Made by a program: the position numbers and the translations under genes. 64,000 nucleotides of DNA from Streptomyces virginiae. GTDB lineage: Bacteria > Actinomycetota > Actinomycetes > Streptomycetales > Streptomycetaceae. Positions within the stretch are counted from its first letter, which is position 1. Each line of letters opens with the position of its first letter. Below, piece by piece: positions 7,986 to 17,181 of the stretch. A model generated the notes under the pieces. The model had not been told where the DNA came from and ran no database searches. It saw nothing but the letters and a program-made list of their open reading frames with translations. The stretch lies in the NCBI RefSeq assembly GCF_000720455.1, contig NZ_JOAK01000016.1, positions 62,001 to 126,000 on the forward strand, given 5' to 3'.

Positions 7986-8687
7986 GTGGCGGTACGCAAG
8001 AGGCGCCGGTCGGCATCACGGAAGCGCGGGAAGGCTCGGCTCAAGGCGGGCGCATGGGCCGGCGTAGTCGTCCTGGCGCTGCTCCTGACGTTCTGGTCGG
8101 CCATCTGGCCGTACCTGGTCGGATTGTTGCTGCTCGGGGCTGTCGGCGGTGGCACTTGGTGGCTGTGGAGGACGGACCGTCTCATCCGGGGCAGTGACCG
8201 GCAGTGGCGTCACGAGGACGCGGTCGACGTCGGCCATCGAACGCTCGCCGAAGTGGACCGGATGGACGGCACGCAGTTCGAGGACTTCGTGGCCGACCTG
8301 TGCCGGCGGGACGGATGTACGGAAGTCCGCCGCGTCGGCCGCACGGGTGACGACGGCGCCGACGTACGCGGACGTCTGCCCGACGGCCGCACCATGGTGA
8401 TCCAGTGCAAGCGGTACAACCCGAAGCGGAAGATCTCCAATGGGGAGGTCCGCAACCTCCTTGGCTCGCAGGTGCACTTCAAAGCCGACGTCGCCGTTTT
8501 CGTCACCACCACGTACTTCAGCGGCCCCGCCGAACGCTGCGCCGTGCAGAACGATGTCGTCGCCGTTCACCGTGACCACCTCGGCCTGTGGAACAACGGA
8601 GCGGCGCTCCCGTCCCTCACAGTGGTGAACGGAGCCGGCCAGGGCGACCGCCGACACCGCGCCCTGCGCAAAAGCACGTACGAGTAG
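7986..8687 (+). CDS. Membrane-anchored Mrr-like restriction endonuclease domain protein
   Basis: A 233-aa protein with a very basic N-terminus (RKRRRSASRKRGKARLK), two adjacent membrane segments (about residues 22-38 and 41-60) and a C-terminal Mrr_cat/PD-(D/E)XK-type domain. Motifs include the helix TQFEDFVADLCRRDGC, the core GDDGADVRG with catalytic D126, and VIQCKRY with the Q140-x-K142 pair. The GTG start follows a purine-rich GGAGACGGGGAGG. Proteins with two helices and an Mrr-like domain are common in actinobacteria and may cleave foreign or modified DNA. No methyltransferase neighbour is present, consistent with a modification-dependent or non-restriction role. Confidence 0.8.
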   Translation: MAVRKRRRSASRKRGKARLKAGAWAGVVVLALLLTFWSAIWPYLVGLLLLGAVGGGTWWLWRTDRLIRGSDRQWRHEDAVDVGHRTLAEVDRMDGTQFEDFVADLCRRDGCTEVRRVGRTGDDGADVRGRLPDGRTMVIQCKRYNPKRKISNGEVRNLLGSQVHFKADVAVFVTTTYFSGPAERCAVQNDVVAVHRDHLGLWNNGAALPSLTVVNGAGQGDRRHRALRKSTYE

Positions 8688-8793
8688 CGCTGCTCGCGTT
8701 CCGCCTGCCGTGCTCGATCTTGTCGTGCGCGAGGTCGCCGCGCAGCCGCTGGCGCGTAACGGCCGCCCGCTCCGCATGGATGAGAGAGGGCGA

Positions 8794-9375
8794 TCAGTGC
8801 CGGCTGTTCAGGAAGCCGATCGCCACCGCACCCCACCAGGCGGCTTGTGAGACAGAGGCCGTCGCGGCACCGCGGATCATCAGCCGACGGCCGACGGGGC
8901 CGCCGTCGACGGCGGCCAGCCGGCGGTGCAGGGCGGACGCCTGGACGCCGTTGAGGGAGAGCACCAGGACGAGGCCGAGCTTGACGCACGTCAGAGGTGA
9001 GCTGACATCGGGGTGGAGGAAGGCACCGCTGAAGAGCAGCCCGCCGAGGCCGGCCCACACGGGCACGTGCAGTGGGGCCGTGAAGTCGAGCACCTCATGG
9101 AGTGTCTTGCGGCCCATGAGCCACAGCGCGCCGTAGTAGTCGATGGCGAGCACCGCGCCGAATCCCAGCACCAGGGAGGCGAGGTGCGCGAAGAGCGCCA
9201 CGGTGTGGAGGGTGACATCGGCGCGCAGATGCAGGGCGATCCACGTGGTCGCCGCCCAGCCGACGCAGACCGCCAGCGATGCCGCGGCGGTTCCGCACCA
9301 CGAGGGGAGCTGGAGAAGGTCCGCTTCCCGTCCATGTCTTCGTTCGGTCGCGGTGGCGTCGGCGGCGGCGGACAT
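8794..9375 (-). CDS. Four-helix membrane protein of unknown function
   Basis: A 193-aa protein with about four strongly hydrophobic segments (about residues 27-46, 53-75, 92-112 and 124-141) and a conserved-looking histidine-bearing stretch, LFAHLASLVLGFGAVL. The ATG at 9375 is chosen over the one at 9414 because TGGAG lies 7 nt upstream. The layout recalls DUF2269/CopD-like integral membrane proteins, but I cannot assign it firmly. It stands alone between the Mrr-like gene and a TetR fragment, on the opposite strand to both. Confidence 0.6.
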   Translation of the reverse strand: MSAAADATATERRHGREADLLQLPSWCGTAAASLAVCVGWAATTWIALHLRADVTLHTVALFAHLASLVLGFGAVLAIDYYGALWLMGRKTLHEVLDFTAPLHVPVWAGLGGLLFSGAFLHPDVSSPLTCVKLGLVLVLSLNGVQASALHRRLAAVDGGPVGRRLMIRGAATASVSQAAWWGAVAIGFLNSRH

Positions 9376-9644
9376 GGGTGCTCCAGGGATCTTCTGCAGG
9401 GTGCGCCCACACATGCAAGGAGTGAGCGAAGGTAAGGCTGGCCTAAGCGTCGATCGCCGTCAAGGTGACCGTCCGCACAGTGGGCACGACCCTGCGGGGC
9501 CATGGATCGTGCACCCGCATGGGGTGGTGGATGTCGTTCCGGTTTGAGCCGTGACGGCATCGGTGTGCAGGCCACGACGCCTGCCCCCGCCGTTCTGGTT
9601 CTGATCCGGAATGCCGATCGTGCGACATCAACACCGCACAGGCC

Positions 9645-10190
9645 GTGGTGGACCGCGATGGCGCCGCAGCCCTGACCAGCCGCGCGGTCACGGCGGAGGC
9701 GGACTGCGGCAAGGGCGTCCTGCACACGCACTTCGCCGGCCTGGACGAGTTCGTCGCCGAGCTGGTCCTGGACCGGTTCGCGTCCAGCGCCCGCCGGGCC
9801 GAGGCGCTGGACGCCAAGGTGGGGCAGGCCACGGTGGCGGCCAATCTTCAGGACATCGTTCTCGCCCTGCTGGAGGCTCTGCCGCCGGCGGTGGTGGGGC
9901 TGGCGATGACCCGCCCGGCGGCCGTGCTGCACACCCGGGAGGGTCTTGGGGCCGGCGCGCCCGCCTTCGAGGCGATTCAGCACGCCTTCACCGCTTACCT
10001 GCGGGCGGAGCAGCGCGGCGGCCGACTGCCCGCCGACGCTGACGCTGCCACCATCGCGCTCGCCCTCGTCGGCACGATTCACCACCTGCTGATGACGCGC
10101 GTTCCCGGAAGCGGAGACGAACCGGAGGCGATCACGGGGCGGCTGCTGGCCGTTCTGCTCGGTGGCGCCGGGCAGTCGCCGGTGGTGTGA
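9645..10190 (+). CDS. TetR-family regulator, apparently N-terminally truncated
   Basis: A 181-aa frame whose start reads VVDRDGAAALTSRAVTAEAD...GVLHTHFAGLDEFVAELVLDRF, i.e. the TetR recognition helix and the HF-x-x-x-(D/E)-F motif, followed by an alpha-helical ligand domain with MTRPAAVLHTREG. A normal TetR protein begins with about 20 more residues forming helix 1. Here the upstream frame runs only to a TGA at 9552 and offers no ATG or GTG earlier than 9645. The encoded protein would therefore lack helix 1 and may be non-functional, unless a non-canonical start is used. No clear ribosome binding site precedes the GTG. Target and ligand unknown. Confidence 0.6.
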   Translation: MVDRDGAAALTSRAVTAEADCGKGVLHTHFAGLDEFVAELVLDRFASSARRAEALDAKVGQATVAANLQDIVLALLEALPPAVVGLAMTRPAAVLHTREGLGAGAPAFEAIQHAFTAYLRAEQRGGRLPADADAATIALALVGTIHHLLMTRVPGSGDEPEAITGRLLAVLLGGAGQSPVV

Positions 10191-10517
10191 TCCGCGGGGT
10201 CAGTGCGCGTGGCCGTCGTTGTGGGACTGGTGGAACAGCGTGAGCTCACCGCTCGCCGTCGTGTCCACGATCTGCGGGAGGAGGCCGACCGCCTCCAGTG
10301 GGCATCGCCCGCTCACGCGTTGGTGAGGTACTGGCCCCGGGCAACGACGCCGTCGTCGGCCCCGCCGCCTCCGAAGGTCTGCCTGCTCCCGGTGTGGAGC
10401 CGGCGCGGCCCGAACCGGCGGAGGCGGCGAAGTCGAAAACCGTGCCCGGGACTGACGAACCCGGCGAAGAGTCGTGTCCTACCGGCTCGAGGCGCGGCGA
10501 GCCGCCCCCGCTGCGTC
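10191..10517 (-). other. Intergenic region with a short minus-strand gene-end-like frame
   Basis: Between the TetR fragment and the maleylpyruvate isomerase-family gene (327 nt), the minus strand encodes a short frame ending at 10200 with plausible protein composition (EAVGLLPQIVDTTASGEL, then LFHQSHNDGHAH). It could be the C-terminal remnant of a lost gene, or a 38-aa peptide from a GTG near 10315. I do not recognise it and see nothing else in the region. Confidence 0.25.
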
Positions 10518-11318
10518 CTACTTCTCCTCCGGCTCCCAGGCGCGGAGCAGGTCGAGCAGCCCTGCGTCTCCGTCAACGTGCAAGGAGTCGGCCTGGATCC
10601 GGTCGTACAGGTAGAGGACCAGCTCACTGGCCGTGCCGTGGACGGCGGCGCCGGCTGCGTCCGAGTCTTCGCCGGTCGCGGCGGTGGGCGCGGGGATGCG
10701 GGTGATGCGTGCGCCGTCGCCGTCGACGGTGAGGCGCCAGGAGCGGCCCTCGGCGGCGTGGAAGTCGAAGGCCGTGGGCTTGTGCGGCCAGGCACTCGGC
10801 GTTGCGCAGACGGTGAACAGGAACTCCTCCACACCGTCGAGTGCCAGCTCGACCGGCAGCGGCTGCGGGGAGCCCCCGGCGAGCTCGGCGTCGTACGTGT
10901 GCACCGCGGTCTCCTGGACCCGGTGCCGGGCGGTGCCGCCGGCGGTCTGCGGTGACTGCGACGCCGGCCACCACGTCCAGCAACCGCCCTCCGGTCCCGC
11001 CGCGCGCAGGGCGCCCAGCAGAAGCTGCGTCGACGCGTCCAGCCAGGCCAGCAGGGCCTCACGCTCCTGCGGCACTTCCAGCGCGGCGCGCGCGGCGACG
11101 GCCTCGGCCGGGGGAGCGTCGGCAGACCCCGCGCCGACGATCGCGGCCCAGAAACGGTCTCCCCCACCCAGGTGCTTCACCAGATCGAACAGCGTCCACC
11201 CGGGGCAGGACGGCACCTGCGCGTCGAGATCGGGCGCGGCGGCGACCACGGCGCGGAAGGCGGTCGACCGCTCATCGATCAGTCGCAACAGGTCAGGGAA
11301 CTCAAGATTCTTTTCCAC
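10518..11318 (-). CDS. Maleylpyruvate isomerase family mycothiol-dependent enzyme
   Basis: A 266-aa protein of the DinB/MDMPI fold. The N-terminal helix bundle carries CPGWTLFDLVKHLGGGDRFW, with candidate metal ligand H49. A second metal motif is HRVQETAVHTYDAELA (E136, H140, with D143 nearby), which matches the His-Glu-His zinc site of mycothiol-dependent maleylpyruvate isomerase. The C-terminal part is a small alpha/beta domain common in these actinobacterial paralogs. The family uses mycothiol as cofactor or co-substrate; many members are uncharacterised detoxification transferases, so the true substrate is open. It is monocistronic here. Confidence 0.85.
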   Translation of the reverse strand: MEKNLEFPDLLRLIDERSTAFRAVVAAAPDLDAQVPSCPGWTLFDLVKHLGGGDRFWAAIVGAGSADAPPAEAVAARAALEVPQEREALLAWLDASTQLLLGALRAAGPEGGCWTWWPASQSPQTAGGTARHRVQETAVHTYDAELAGGSPQPLPVELALDGVEEFLFTVCATPSAWPHKPTAFDFHAAEGRSWRLTVDGDGARITRIPAPTAATGEDSDAAGAAVHGTASELVLYLYDRIQADSLHVDGDAGLLDLLRAWEPEEK

Positions 11319-11873
11319 GCCGGATGTCTATCACCGTGCTCCGATGATCGGACAGCGATTTTCACAGTCGCCGCCGGTCGGCCATTGCGGACGTCCTCGC
11401 CTCCCACCGCTCGGGGGGACACGCTGCGCACTGCTGCGAGGACATTGGTGGTGGCGGTACGCCAGGCGTCGTGCCTGTGGGTGCTCTGGCCTCGCCGTGC
11501 TGCCGGGCACCGCGGGGGCGTGACGTCCACCCGGTGCGCGCGGTCATGCTGCCGCTCGACGTGATGGACGCGGAGGTCACGACGGCGACCCGGCAGTGCC
11601 TGCTGCCCGGTGGCTGGTGCAGCGGGGTGGACTTCAAGGTCGTGAGGGTTCCACTGGCCGATCGGTCGGTCGCGCAGGGCAGTCCCCGAACTCCGGCCCG
11701 GTTCCGGGGGCCGGATTTGTGGTGGCGCGTCGTCGCGGCTCCAGCAACTCCATCTCGGGTGTGTGCAACGCGCGGGCCAGAGCTGCCACCGTTCGGCACG
11801 TCGATGTCTTTCACCCGAAGGAGCCGGTCGTGTGTGTCCATGTCCATTGCTTTCGGACCGCTGGTCCGCCGGT
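11319..11873. other. Intergenic stretch with no supported gene
   Basis: About 555 nt between the mycothiol-dependent enzyme gene and a small secreted-protein gene. Several frames are open on both strands, but none shows a recognisable domain, convincing start or ribosome binding site. Confidence 0.4.
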
Positions 11874-12071
11874 TCAGAAGCCGCCGCTGTCCATGCCGAA
11901 GCCGGAGCGCCAGGCGTCGGTGTGGACGGCTTCCACGACCAGGGCGTCATCGGGGGAGAGTCGCGAAGGGCCCGCAACGGGCGCAGGACCGGCGGCGTGC
12001 GCGGTAGCCACGACCGACAGGGCGACTCCGGCGAGGGCGAAGATTGCAACTACGCGGGTGGTGTTGTTCAT
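11874..12071 (-). CDS. Small secreted protein of unknown function
   Basis: A 65-aa frame from an ATG at 12071: MNNTTRVVAIFALAGVALSV, then an Ala-rich cleavage region (ATAHAAGP), then about 40 mature residues ending in DAWRSGFGMDSGGF. The N-terminus has the basic residue, hydrophobic core and AHA-like motif of a Sec signal peptide. The mature part has no Cys. A longer reading from 12245 lacks these features and is not preferred. Similar short exported proteins are frequent in Streptomyces; no function can be given. Confidence 0.5.
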   Translation of the reverse strand: MNNTTRVVAIFALAGVALSVVATAHAAGPAPVAGPSRLSPDDALVVEAVHTDAWRSGFGMDSGGF

Positions 12072-12313
12072 GCCCGGCCAACGATCTTGACCTGTTGCGG
12101 TCACGCCTGGTCCACGGACACCGCCCTGCGCGAGCCCTGATCGATTCCGGCACGGCTTCGCCCCGGCACCGTGTCGGCGCGAAGGACCGTCCCGACGTAT
12201 GGCGTCTTTGCACCCGCTGTCGAGCGGTTCACGGTTGTCAAGCATCTGCCATGGCGAGGACTTGCCGTCATGATGCCTTCACGTCGGCACTCTCGGGTCG
12301 ATAGACCCTTGGC

Positions 12314-15300
12314 ATGTCCTCCCCCTCTCATGTTTCCGCCTTCCGGCGTCGGCGCCGGCAGCTGATCTCGGCCGCCACCGCGGTGCCGCTGTTGGCGTCG
12401 GGGCTTGCGGTCCTGCAAGCGCCCGCACAAGCCGCTCCGAGCAAGCCCACCCATTCCGCCAGGTCATCGGCGACCCACAAGGTCACCCTGGTCACCGGTG
12501 ACGTCGTCACGGTCACCACGATGGCCGACGGCAAGCAGACCGCCGAAGTCGACCGGCCCGACAGCGCCGTCGGCGGCGTGAAGATCCAGCAGGTGAAGGG
12601 AGACCTGTTCGTCATCCCGGACGAGGCGGCGCCGCTGCTGGGCACGGACAAGCTGGACCGGCGGCTGTTCAACGTGACGGACCTGATCGAGATGGGCTAC
12701 GACGACGCGAAGTCGGCTGCTGTTCCGCTGATCGCGACGTACGCCGAGTCGAAGTCCCGGTCGGCCGGGGAGCCGGCGGCCCCCCGGGGCAGCAAGGTGA
12801 CCCGCCCGCTCAAGGGCATCGGCGGTGCCGCGCTCAGCACCGAGAAGAGGCAGGCCCGCACCTTCTGGACCACCGTCGCGCCGCAGGGCAGTGGGTCGTT
12901 GGGCGAGGGCGTGGCGAAGCTGTGGCTCGACGGTCGGGTGAAGGCCAGTCTGAAGGAGAGCGTGCCGCTGATCGGGGCGCCCGAGGCCTGGGCGGCCGGG
13001 TACGACGGCAAGGGCGCCAAGGTCGCGGTGCTCGACACCGGCATCGACGTCAACCACCCCGACTTCGCCGGCCTGATCGACGGCACGGCCAGCTTCGTGC
13101 CGGGTGAGGCCGTCACCGACGTCAACGGGCACGGCACCCATGTCGCCGGCACGATCGTCGGTTCGGGCGCCGCCTCCGGCGGCGGCAACAAGGGCGTCGC
13201 GCCCGGCGCCGACCTGTTCGTCGGCAAGGTCCTCGGTGGTGCGGAGGGCTCCGGCCAGGACTCCTGGGTCATGGCCGGCATGCAGTGGGCCGCGGAGTCC
13301 GGTGCGGACGTCGTCAACATGAGCCTCGGCGACTCCTACCCTACGGACGGCAGCGACCCCATGTCGCAGACGGTGGACGCACTGTCCGCGCAGTACGGCA
13401 CGCTGTTCGTCATAGCCGCCGGCAACTCCGGCCCGGAGAGCATCTCCGCACCGGGCGCGGCCGCCTCGGCGCTGACCGTGGCCGCCACGGACAAGCAGGA
13501 CCGGCTCGCGTCCTTCTCCAGCACCGGCCCGCTGGCCCACTCCGGCGGTATGAAGCCGGACATCGCGGCGCCCGGCGTGGACATCACCGCGGCCCGCTCG
13601 CAGGAGATGACCGGCGGTGGGGAGGGCCCTTACCGCACCCTCAGCGGCACCTCGATGGCCACCCCGCACGTCGTCGGCGCGGCGGCGATCCTGGCCCAGC
13701 GGCACCCGGACTGGACCGGCGCGCAGCTCAAGGAACACCTGATGAGCACCGCGAAGGGCCTGGACGGCGGGTACTCGCCGTACGAGGTGGGCACCGGGCG
13801 TCTCGACGTGGCCGCCGCCGTGCGCACCACGGTCCGCGGCACCGGATCGCTCTTCTTCGGCAACCACACGTGGCCGCACGAGCCGAGCGACGCCGCCGTC
13901 ACCAAGGACCTGACCTTCACCAACACCGGTGCCACCGACATCACCCTGAACCTCGCGCAGACCGGCGGCGGCCCGTTCACGCTGGGAGCCACGAGGGTGA
14001 ATGTCCCGGCGCGCGGCACGGCCGCCGTCCCGGTGACCGGTGACCCGAAGGCCGCGGCCGCCGGCCGGCACGTCGGCCACGTGACGGCCACCGACGTCGC
14101 CACCGGGCAGCCGGTGACCCGCACGTCCTTGGCGCTGCTCAAAGAGGAGGAGCGCTACGACCTGAACATCAAGCTGGTCGGCCGGGACGGCAAGCCCGCC
14201 GCCGGCTGGGTCACGGTCAACCTGGCCGGCGACCTCTGGCCCTGGTCGCTCTACGTCGACGGCACGACCACCATGCGCATGGCACCCGGTACGTACACCG
14301 CCGCGGGATACCTCGACGTGGCCGGCGAGAAGGCCGACCGCTCGGGTCTGGCCGTGCTGGTCGACCCGGAGACCGTACTCAAGGACCGCTCCGCGGAGGT
14401 GGTGCTGGACGCGAGCAAGGCACGCCTGCTGCAGACCGAGGCGCCGCAGCGCACCGAGGACCGACAGCGCAAGGTCGACTTCAACGTCCACTACGAGGGC
14501 TTCGACCCGTTCACGGACTACCGCAGCGCGTACGTGCTGCCGCCGACGTACGACGATGTCTACGTCGCGCCGACGGAACCCATGAAGCAGGGCGAGTTCA
14601 TCCTGACCACCCGCTGGCGCAAGGGTGAGCCGCAGCTCGGCCTGAGCACACCGGGCGGCCGGCTCCCATTCGAGGCACTCGTGCAGGCGGGCAGCTCCCT
14701 GGGTACCGCCCGCGACACGCTGGACGCCGTCTACGCGGGCAACGGCGCGACGGCCGCGTACGAGAAGGTCAAGGCCAAGGGCAAGGTCGTCGTCATCGAC
14801 CGCAGCGACGGGGTCTCGCCCCAGGAGCGCACCGAGGCCGCGGTCGCGGCCGGTGCGAAGGCGCTGATCGTGGTCAACGACGGTGTCGGCGGTCTGATGG
14901 AGTACGTCGGCGAATCGCACATCCCGGTCGCCACCGTGCACCGCGAGGCGGGCAAGGCCCTTGTCGCGATGGCCACGGCCGGCAGCCACAAGCTGACCGT
15001 GGAGCAGACCGAGTACACGCCGTTCGTCTACGACCTCACCCGGGAGTACCCCGGCCGGGTTCCGGACCGGGCCCTGGTCTACAAGCCGGCCAAGGACGAC
15101 CTCGCGCGGATCGACGCCCGCTACTACTCGGCCACGGACGGCCGGTCGGCGGAAGGCTACAGGTCCGACTTCACCCTCAGCCCGTCGGTCAACTTCCCCG
15201 AGCGCGAGTGGCACCCGGGCACCCGCACCGAGTGGGTGACCCCGGGCCAGGTCTGGAGGGAGTTCCACGCGCAGGGCGTCGACACGGCCCTGCCGTGGGT

Positions 15301-16045
15301 GATGGTGTCGGGCGACAACACGTACGCCAAGGGCAGCACCACCCGTCTGGACTGGTTCGCCCCGGTGACCCGGCCCGCCCAGAGCGAGTCCTTCGGCGTG
15401 TACAACTCCCGCTGGCAGAACCACATGACCTGGAACGTGCAGGCGTGGGCCTCCTCCAGCGACACCATGCGACTGGGCGGCTTCCTGCAGTGGGGTGAGA
15501 CGCCGACCCACCTGCAGGTCTTCCAGGGCGACAGGCTGATCCACGACAACCCGTACAGCACGGACATGCAGTGGGTGGAGGTCCCGGCGGGCAACCTGCC
15601 CTACCGGGCGGTCCTCGACGCCGAGCGGCCCGGTGACCTCTTCCGGCTGTCGACGCGCACCCACACCGAGTGGACGTTCATGTCCGACACCGTCGACTCG
15701 GAGTTCTTCGAGCCGTTCCCGGTGCTGAACCTGGACTACGCGCTGGAGTCGGACCTGCACGGCGACGTCAAGGCCAGCGCGACCCAGGAGATCGCGCTCA
15801 AGCCGGTGTCGATGGGCGTCGGCACGGTGCCGGGCACCGTCAAGTCGGTGAAACTGGACGTCTCGTACGACGACGGCGCCACCTGGCAGAAGGTGACCGT
15901 GACCAAGGGCGCACACGGCCGCTGGACGGGTTCGTTCAGGACGGCCGAGAAGCCCGGCGGCTACATTTCGGTGCGCGCGAGCGCCGAGACCGACAGCGGC
16001 TTCAGCGTCAGGAACGAGATCATCCGGGCGTACGGCCTGCGATGA
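12314..16045 (+). CDS. Secreted S8 family (subtilisin-like) serine protease, large
   Basis: A 1243-aa exported protease. An Arg-rich N-terminus (FRRRRRQLIS) and hydrophobic core end in QAPAQAA, a signal peptide with AXA-like cleavage near residue 41. A propeptide of about 180 residues follows. The catalytic triad is visible as D241 (VAVLDTGIDVNHPDF), H273 (NGHGTHVAGTI) and S447 (SGTSMATPHVVGAAA), with the oxyanion Asn in AAGNSG. A PA-like domain region (VVVIDRSDGVSPQERTEAA, ALIVVNDG) lies around residues 810-880. The C-terminal beta-rich half is not assigned. It is followed by a strong terminator and a TrmB-like regulator. No good Shine-Dalgarno precedes the ATG. It should degrade extracellular protein. 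Confidence 0.92.
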   Translation: MSSPSHVSAFRRRRRQLISAATAVPLLASGLAVLQAPAQAAPSKPTHSARSSATHKVTLVTGDVVTVTTMADGKQTAEVDRPDSAVGGVKIQQVKGDLFVIPDEAAPLLGTDKLDRRLFNVTDLIEMGYDDAKSAAVPLIATYAESKSRSAGEPAAPRGSKVTRPLKGIGGAALSTEKRQARTFWTTVAPQGSGSLGEGVAKLWLDGRVKASLKESVPLIGAPEAWAAGYDGKGAKVAVLDTGIDVNHPDFAGLIDGTASFVPGEAVTDVNGHGTHVAGTIVGSGAASGGGNKGVAPGADLFVGKVLGGAEGSGQDSWVMAGMQWAAESGADVVNMSLGDSYPTDGSDPMSQTVDALSAQYGTLFVIAAGNSGPESISAPGAAASALTVAATDKQDRLASFSSTGPLAHSGGMKPDIAAPGVDITAARSQEMTGGGEGPYRTLSGTSMATPHVVGAAAILAQRHPDWTGAQLKEHLMSTAKGLDGGYSPYEVGTGRLDVAAAVRTTVRGTGSLFFGNHTWPHEPSDAAVTKDLTFTNTGATDITLNLAQTGGGPFTLGATRVNVPARGTAAVPVTGDPKAAAAGRHVGHVTATDVATGQPVTRTSLALLKEEERYDLNIKLVGRDGKPAAGWVTVNLAGDLWPWSLYVDGTTTMRMAPGTYTAAGYLDVAGEKADRSGLAVLVDPETVLKDRSAEVVLDASKARLLQTEAPQRTEDRQRKVDFNVHYEGFDPFTDYRSAYVLPPTYDDVYVAPTEPMKQGEFILTTRWRKGEPQLGLSTPGGRLPFEALVQAGSSLGTARDTLDAVYAGNGATAAYEKVKAKGKVVVIDRSDGVSPQERTEAAVAAGAKALIVVNDGVGGLMEYVGESHIPVATVHREAGKALVAMATAGSHKLTVEQTEYTPFVYDLTREYPGRVPDRALVYKPAKDDLARIDARYYSATDGRSAEGYRSDFTLSPSVNFPEREWHPGTRTEWVTPGQVWREFHAQGVDTALPWVMVSGDNTYAKGSTTRLDWFAPVTRPAQSESFGVYNSRWQNHMTWNVQAWASSSDTMRLGGFLQWGETPTHLQVFQGDRLIHDNPYSTDMQWVEVPAGNLPYRAVLDAERPGDLFRLSTRTHTEWTFMSDTVDSEFFEPFPVLNLDYALESDLHGDVKASATQEIALKPVSMGVGTVPGTVKSVKLDVSYDDGATWQKVTVTKGAHGRWTGSFRTAEKPGGYISVRASAETDSGFSVRNEIIRAYGLR

Positions 16046-16056
16046 ACCGCACTGTC

Positions 16057-16086
16057 GGGCCCCGGGGCGGCGACTCCCCGGGGCCC
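16057..16086 (+). terminator. Strong hairpin terminator after the S8 protease gene
   Basis: A perfect 11-bp inverted repeat, GGGCCCCGGGG/CCCCGGGGCCC, with an 8-nt loop begins 11 nt after the protease stop. There is no obvious T-tract, which is usual for Streptomyces terminators. Confidence 0.75.
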
Positions 16087-16128
16087 TTCCTCTCGCACCC
16101 GCTCCCAGCAGGGACTATTCAGGGTCTG

Positions 16129-16140
16129 CCGCCATGGCGG
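16129..16140. promoter_or_regulatory. Perfect 12-bp palindrome CCGCCATGGCGG upstream of the TrmB-like regulator
   Basis: A perfect palindrome lies 43 nt before the regulator start and after the protease terminator. Its position suits an operator for the regulator itself. No second copy was noticed upstream of the protease, so the target range is unknown. Confidence 0.4.
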
Positions 16141-16182
16141 ATACTCTCCCCGCTGCGGCAAGCGGAAGAGAGTCGGTCGCCG

Positions 16183-17181
16183 ATGCTGGATGTTCTGGGC
16201 CTCGAACCCGATGACGAGCGTGTCTACCGGGCGCTGCTCGGACGGCCGAACTCCACTGCGATCCTGCTGAGCGACGAGGTAGCCCTCCCGTACGCCCATG
16301 TCGACAAGGCCCTGTCCCGTCTTGTGGGGTGGGGGCTGGTGACGAGGTCGGCGGACGACCGGTTCACCGCCGCGCCGCCGGCCATGGCTCTCGGCGCGCT
16401 CATCAGCCAGCGGCGGGACGGGCTGCGGATGGCCGAGCATGCCCTGGTGACCTTCGCCGAGGAGCACCGGGCGGCGATGACCGGGAACAGCATCAATGAT
16501 CTGATCGAGGTCGTCACGGGCGTCGACGCCATCCGCCACCGCTTCCTCCAGGTGCAGCAGGCGGCACGCACGCAGGTCCGCTCCTTCATCACCGCACCGT
16601 TCGTCGCCCTGCCGCCCGAAGAGAACACGGCCGAGCCCGTGGCCATCGGCCGCGGCGTGCAGTTCCGGGCGGTACTGGACCGGGCCGTGCTCGCAGAGCC
16701 GGGCATCGTCGACGACGCCATCGATTCACTGGGCAAGGGCGTGCAGCTCCGTGTCGCCGACCAGCTGCCGATGAAACTCGTGCTGGCCGACGCGGACCTC
16801 GGGCTCGTCCCCCTCGCGGTCACACCGGACGGGGAGCCCGGCGCCGTGCTGCTGCACCGCAGCGGCCTGCTGGACGCGCTGGACGCGCTGTTCGAGACGG
16901 TATGGCGCAACGCCCACCCGCTCGCGCTCTCAGCCACCGACGGAGAGGCCGAAGCCACCGTCGAGGTCGGTCCGCAAGGCCCGACCGAGCTCGACCGCAG
17001 GATCCTGGGGCTGCTCCTGGCCGGCCTGACGGACCTGACGGCTGCGGCACAGCTCGGTCTGTCGGCGCGGACGCTGCACCGGCGTCTGCGTCACCTCATG
17101 GACCTGGCCGGCGTACGAAGCCGGATGCAGCTCGGCGCCCACGCGGTCCGAAACGGCTGGGCGGACCCCCCGCGACCGTGA
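16183..17181 (+). CDS. TrmB/LuxR-type helix-turn-helix transcriptional regulator
   Basis: A 332-aa regulator with two DNA-binding-like ends. The N-terminal winged-helix resembles TrmB: LGLEPDDERVYRALLGRP, then helix ALPYAHVDKALSRLVGWGLV. The C-terminal part reads DRRILGLLLAGLTDLTAAAQ and LSARTLHRRLRHLMDLAGV, a LuxR-like HTH. The middle (about residues 100-260) looks like a PLD/TrmB-type effector region. GGAAGAG precedes the ATG at 16183; an open frame continues upstream into the protease gene and is not used. Such regulators commonly sit beside secreted proteases in Streptomyces and may control them. That link is inferred from proximity. Confidence 0.8.
   Translation: MLDVLGLEPDDERVYRALLGRPNSTAILLSDEVALPYAHVDKALSRLVGWGLVTRSADDRFTAAPPAMALGALISQRRDGLRMAEHALVTFAEEHRAAMTGNSINDLIEVVTGVDAIRHRFLQVQQAARTQVRSFITAPFVALPPEENTAEPVAIGRGVQFRAVLDRAVLAEPGIVDDAIDSLGKGVQLRVADQLPMKLVLADADLGLVPLAVTPDGEPGAVLLHRSGLLDALDALFETVWRNAHPLALSATDGEAEATVEVGPQGPTELDRRILGLLLAGLTDLTAAAQLGLSARTLHRRLRHLMDLAGVRSRMQLGAHAVRNGWADPPRP

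Noticed and set aside
6541..8019. A 492-codon minus-strand frame opposite the MFS gene
   Set aside because: Gly/Glu/Arg-rich translation without domains; antisense to a typical MFS protein.
12464..15916. An 1150-codon minus-strand frame opposite the S8 protease
   Set aside because: The protease on the other strand has all catalytic motifs; the antisense reading has none.
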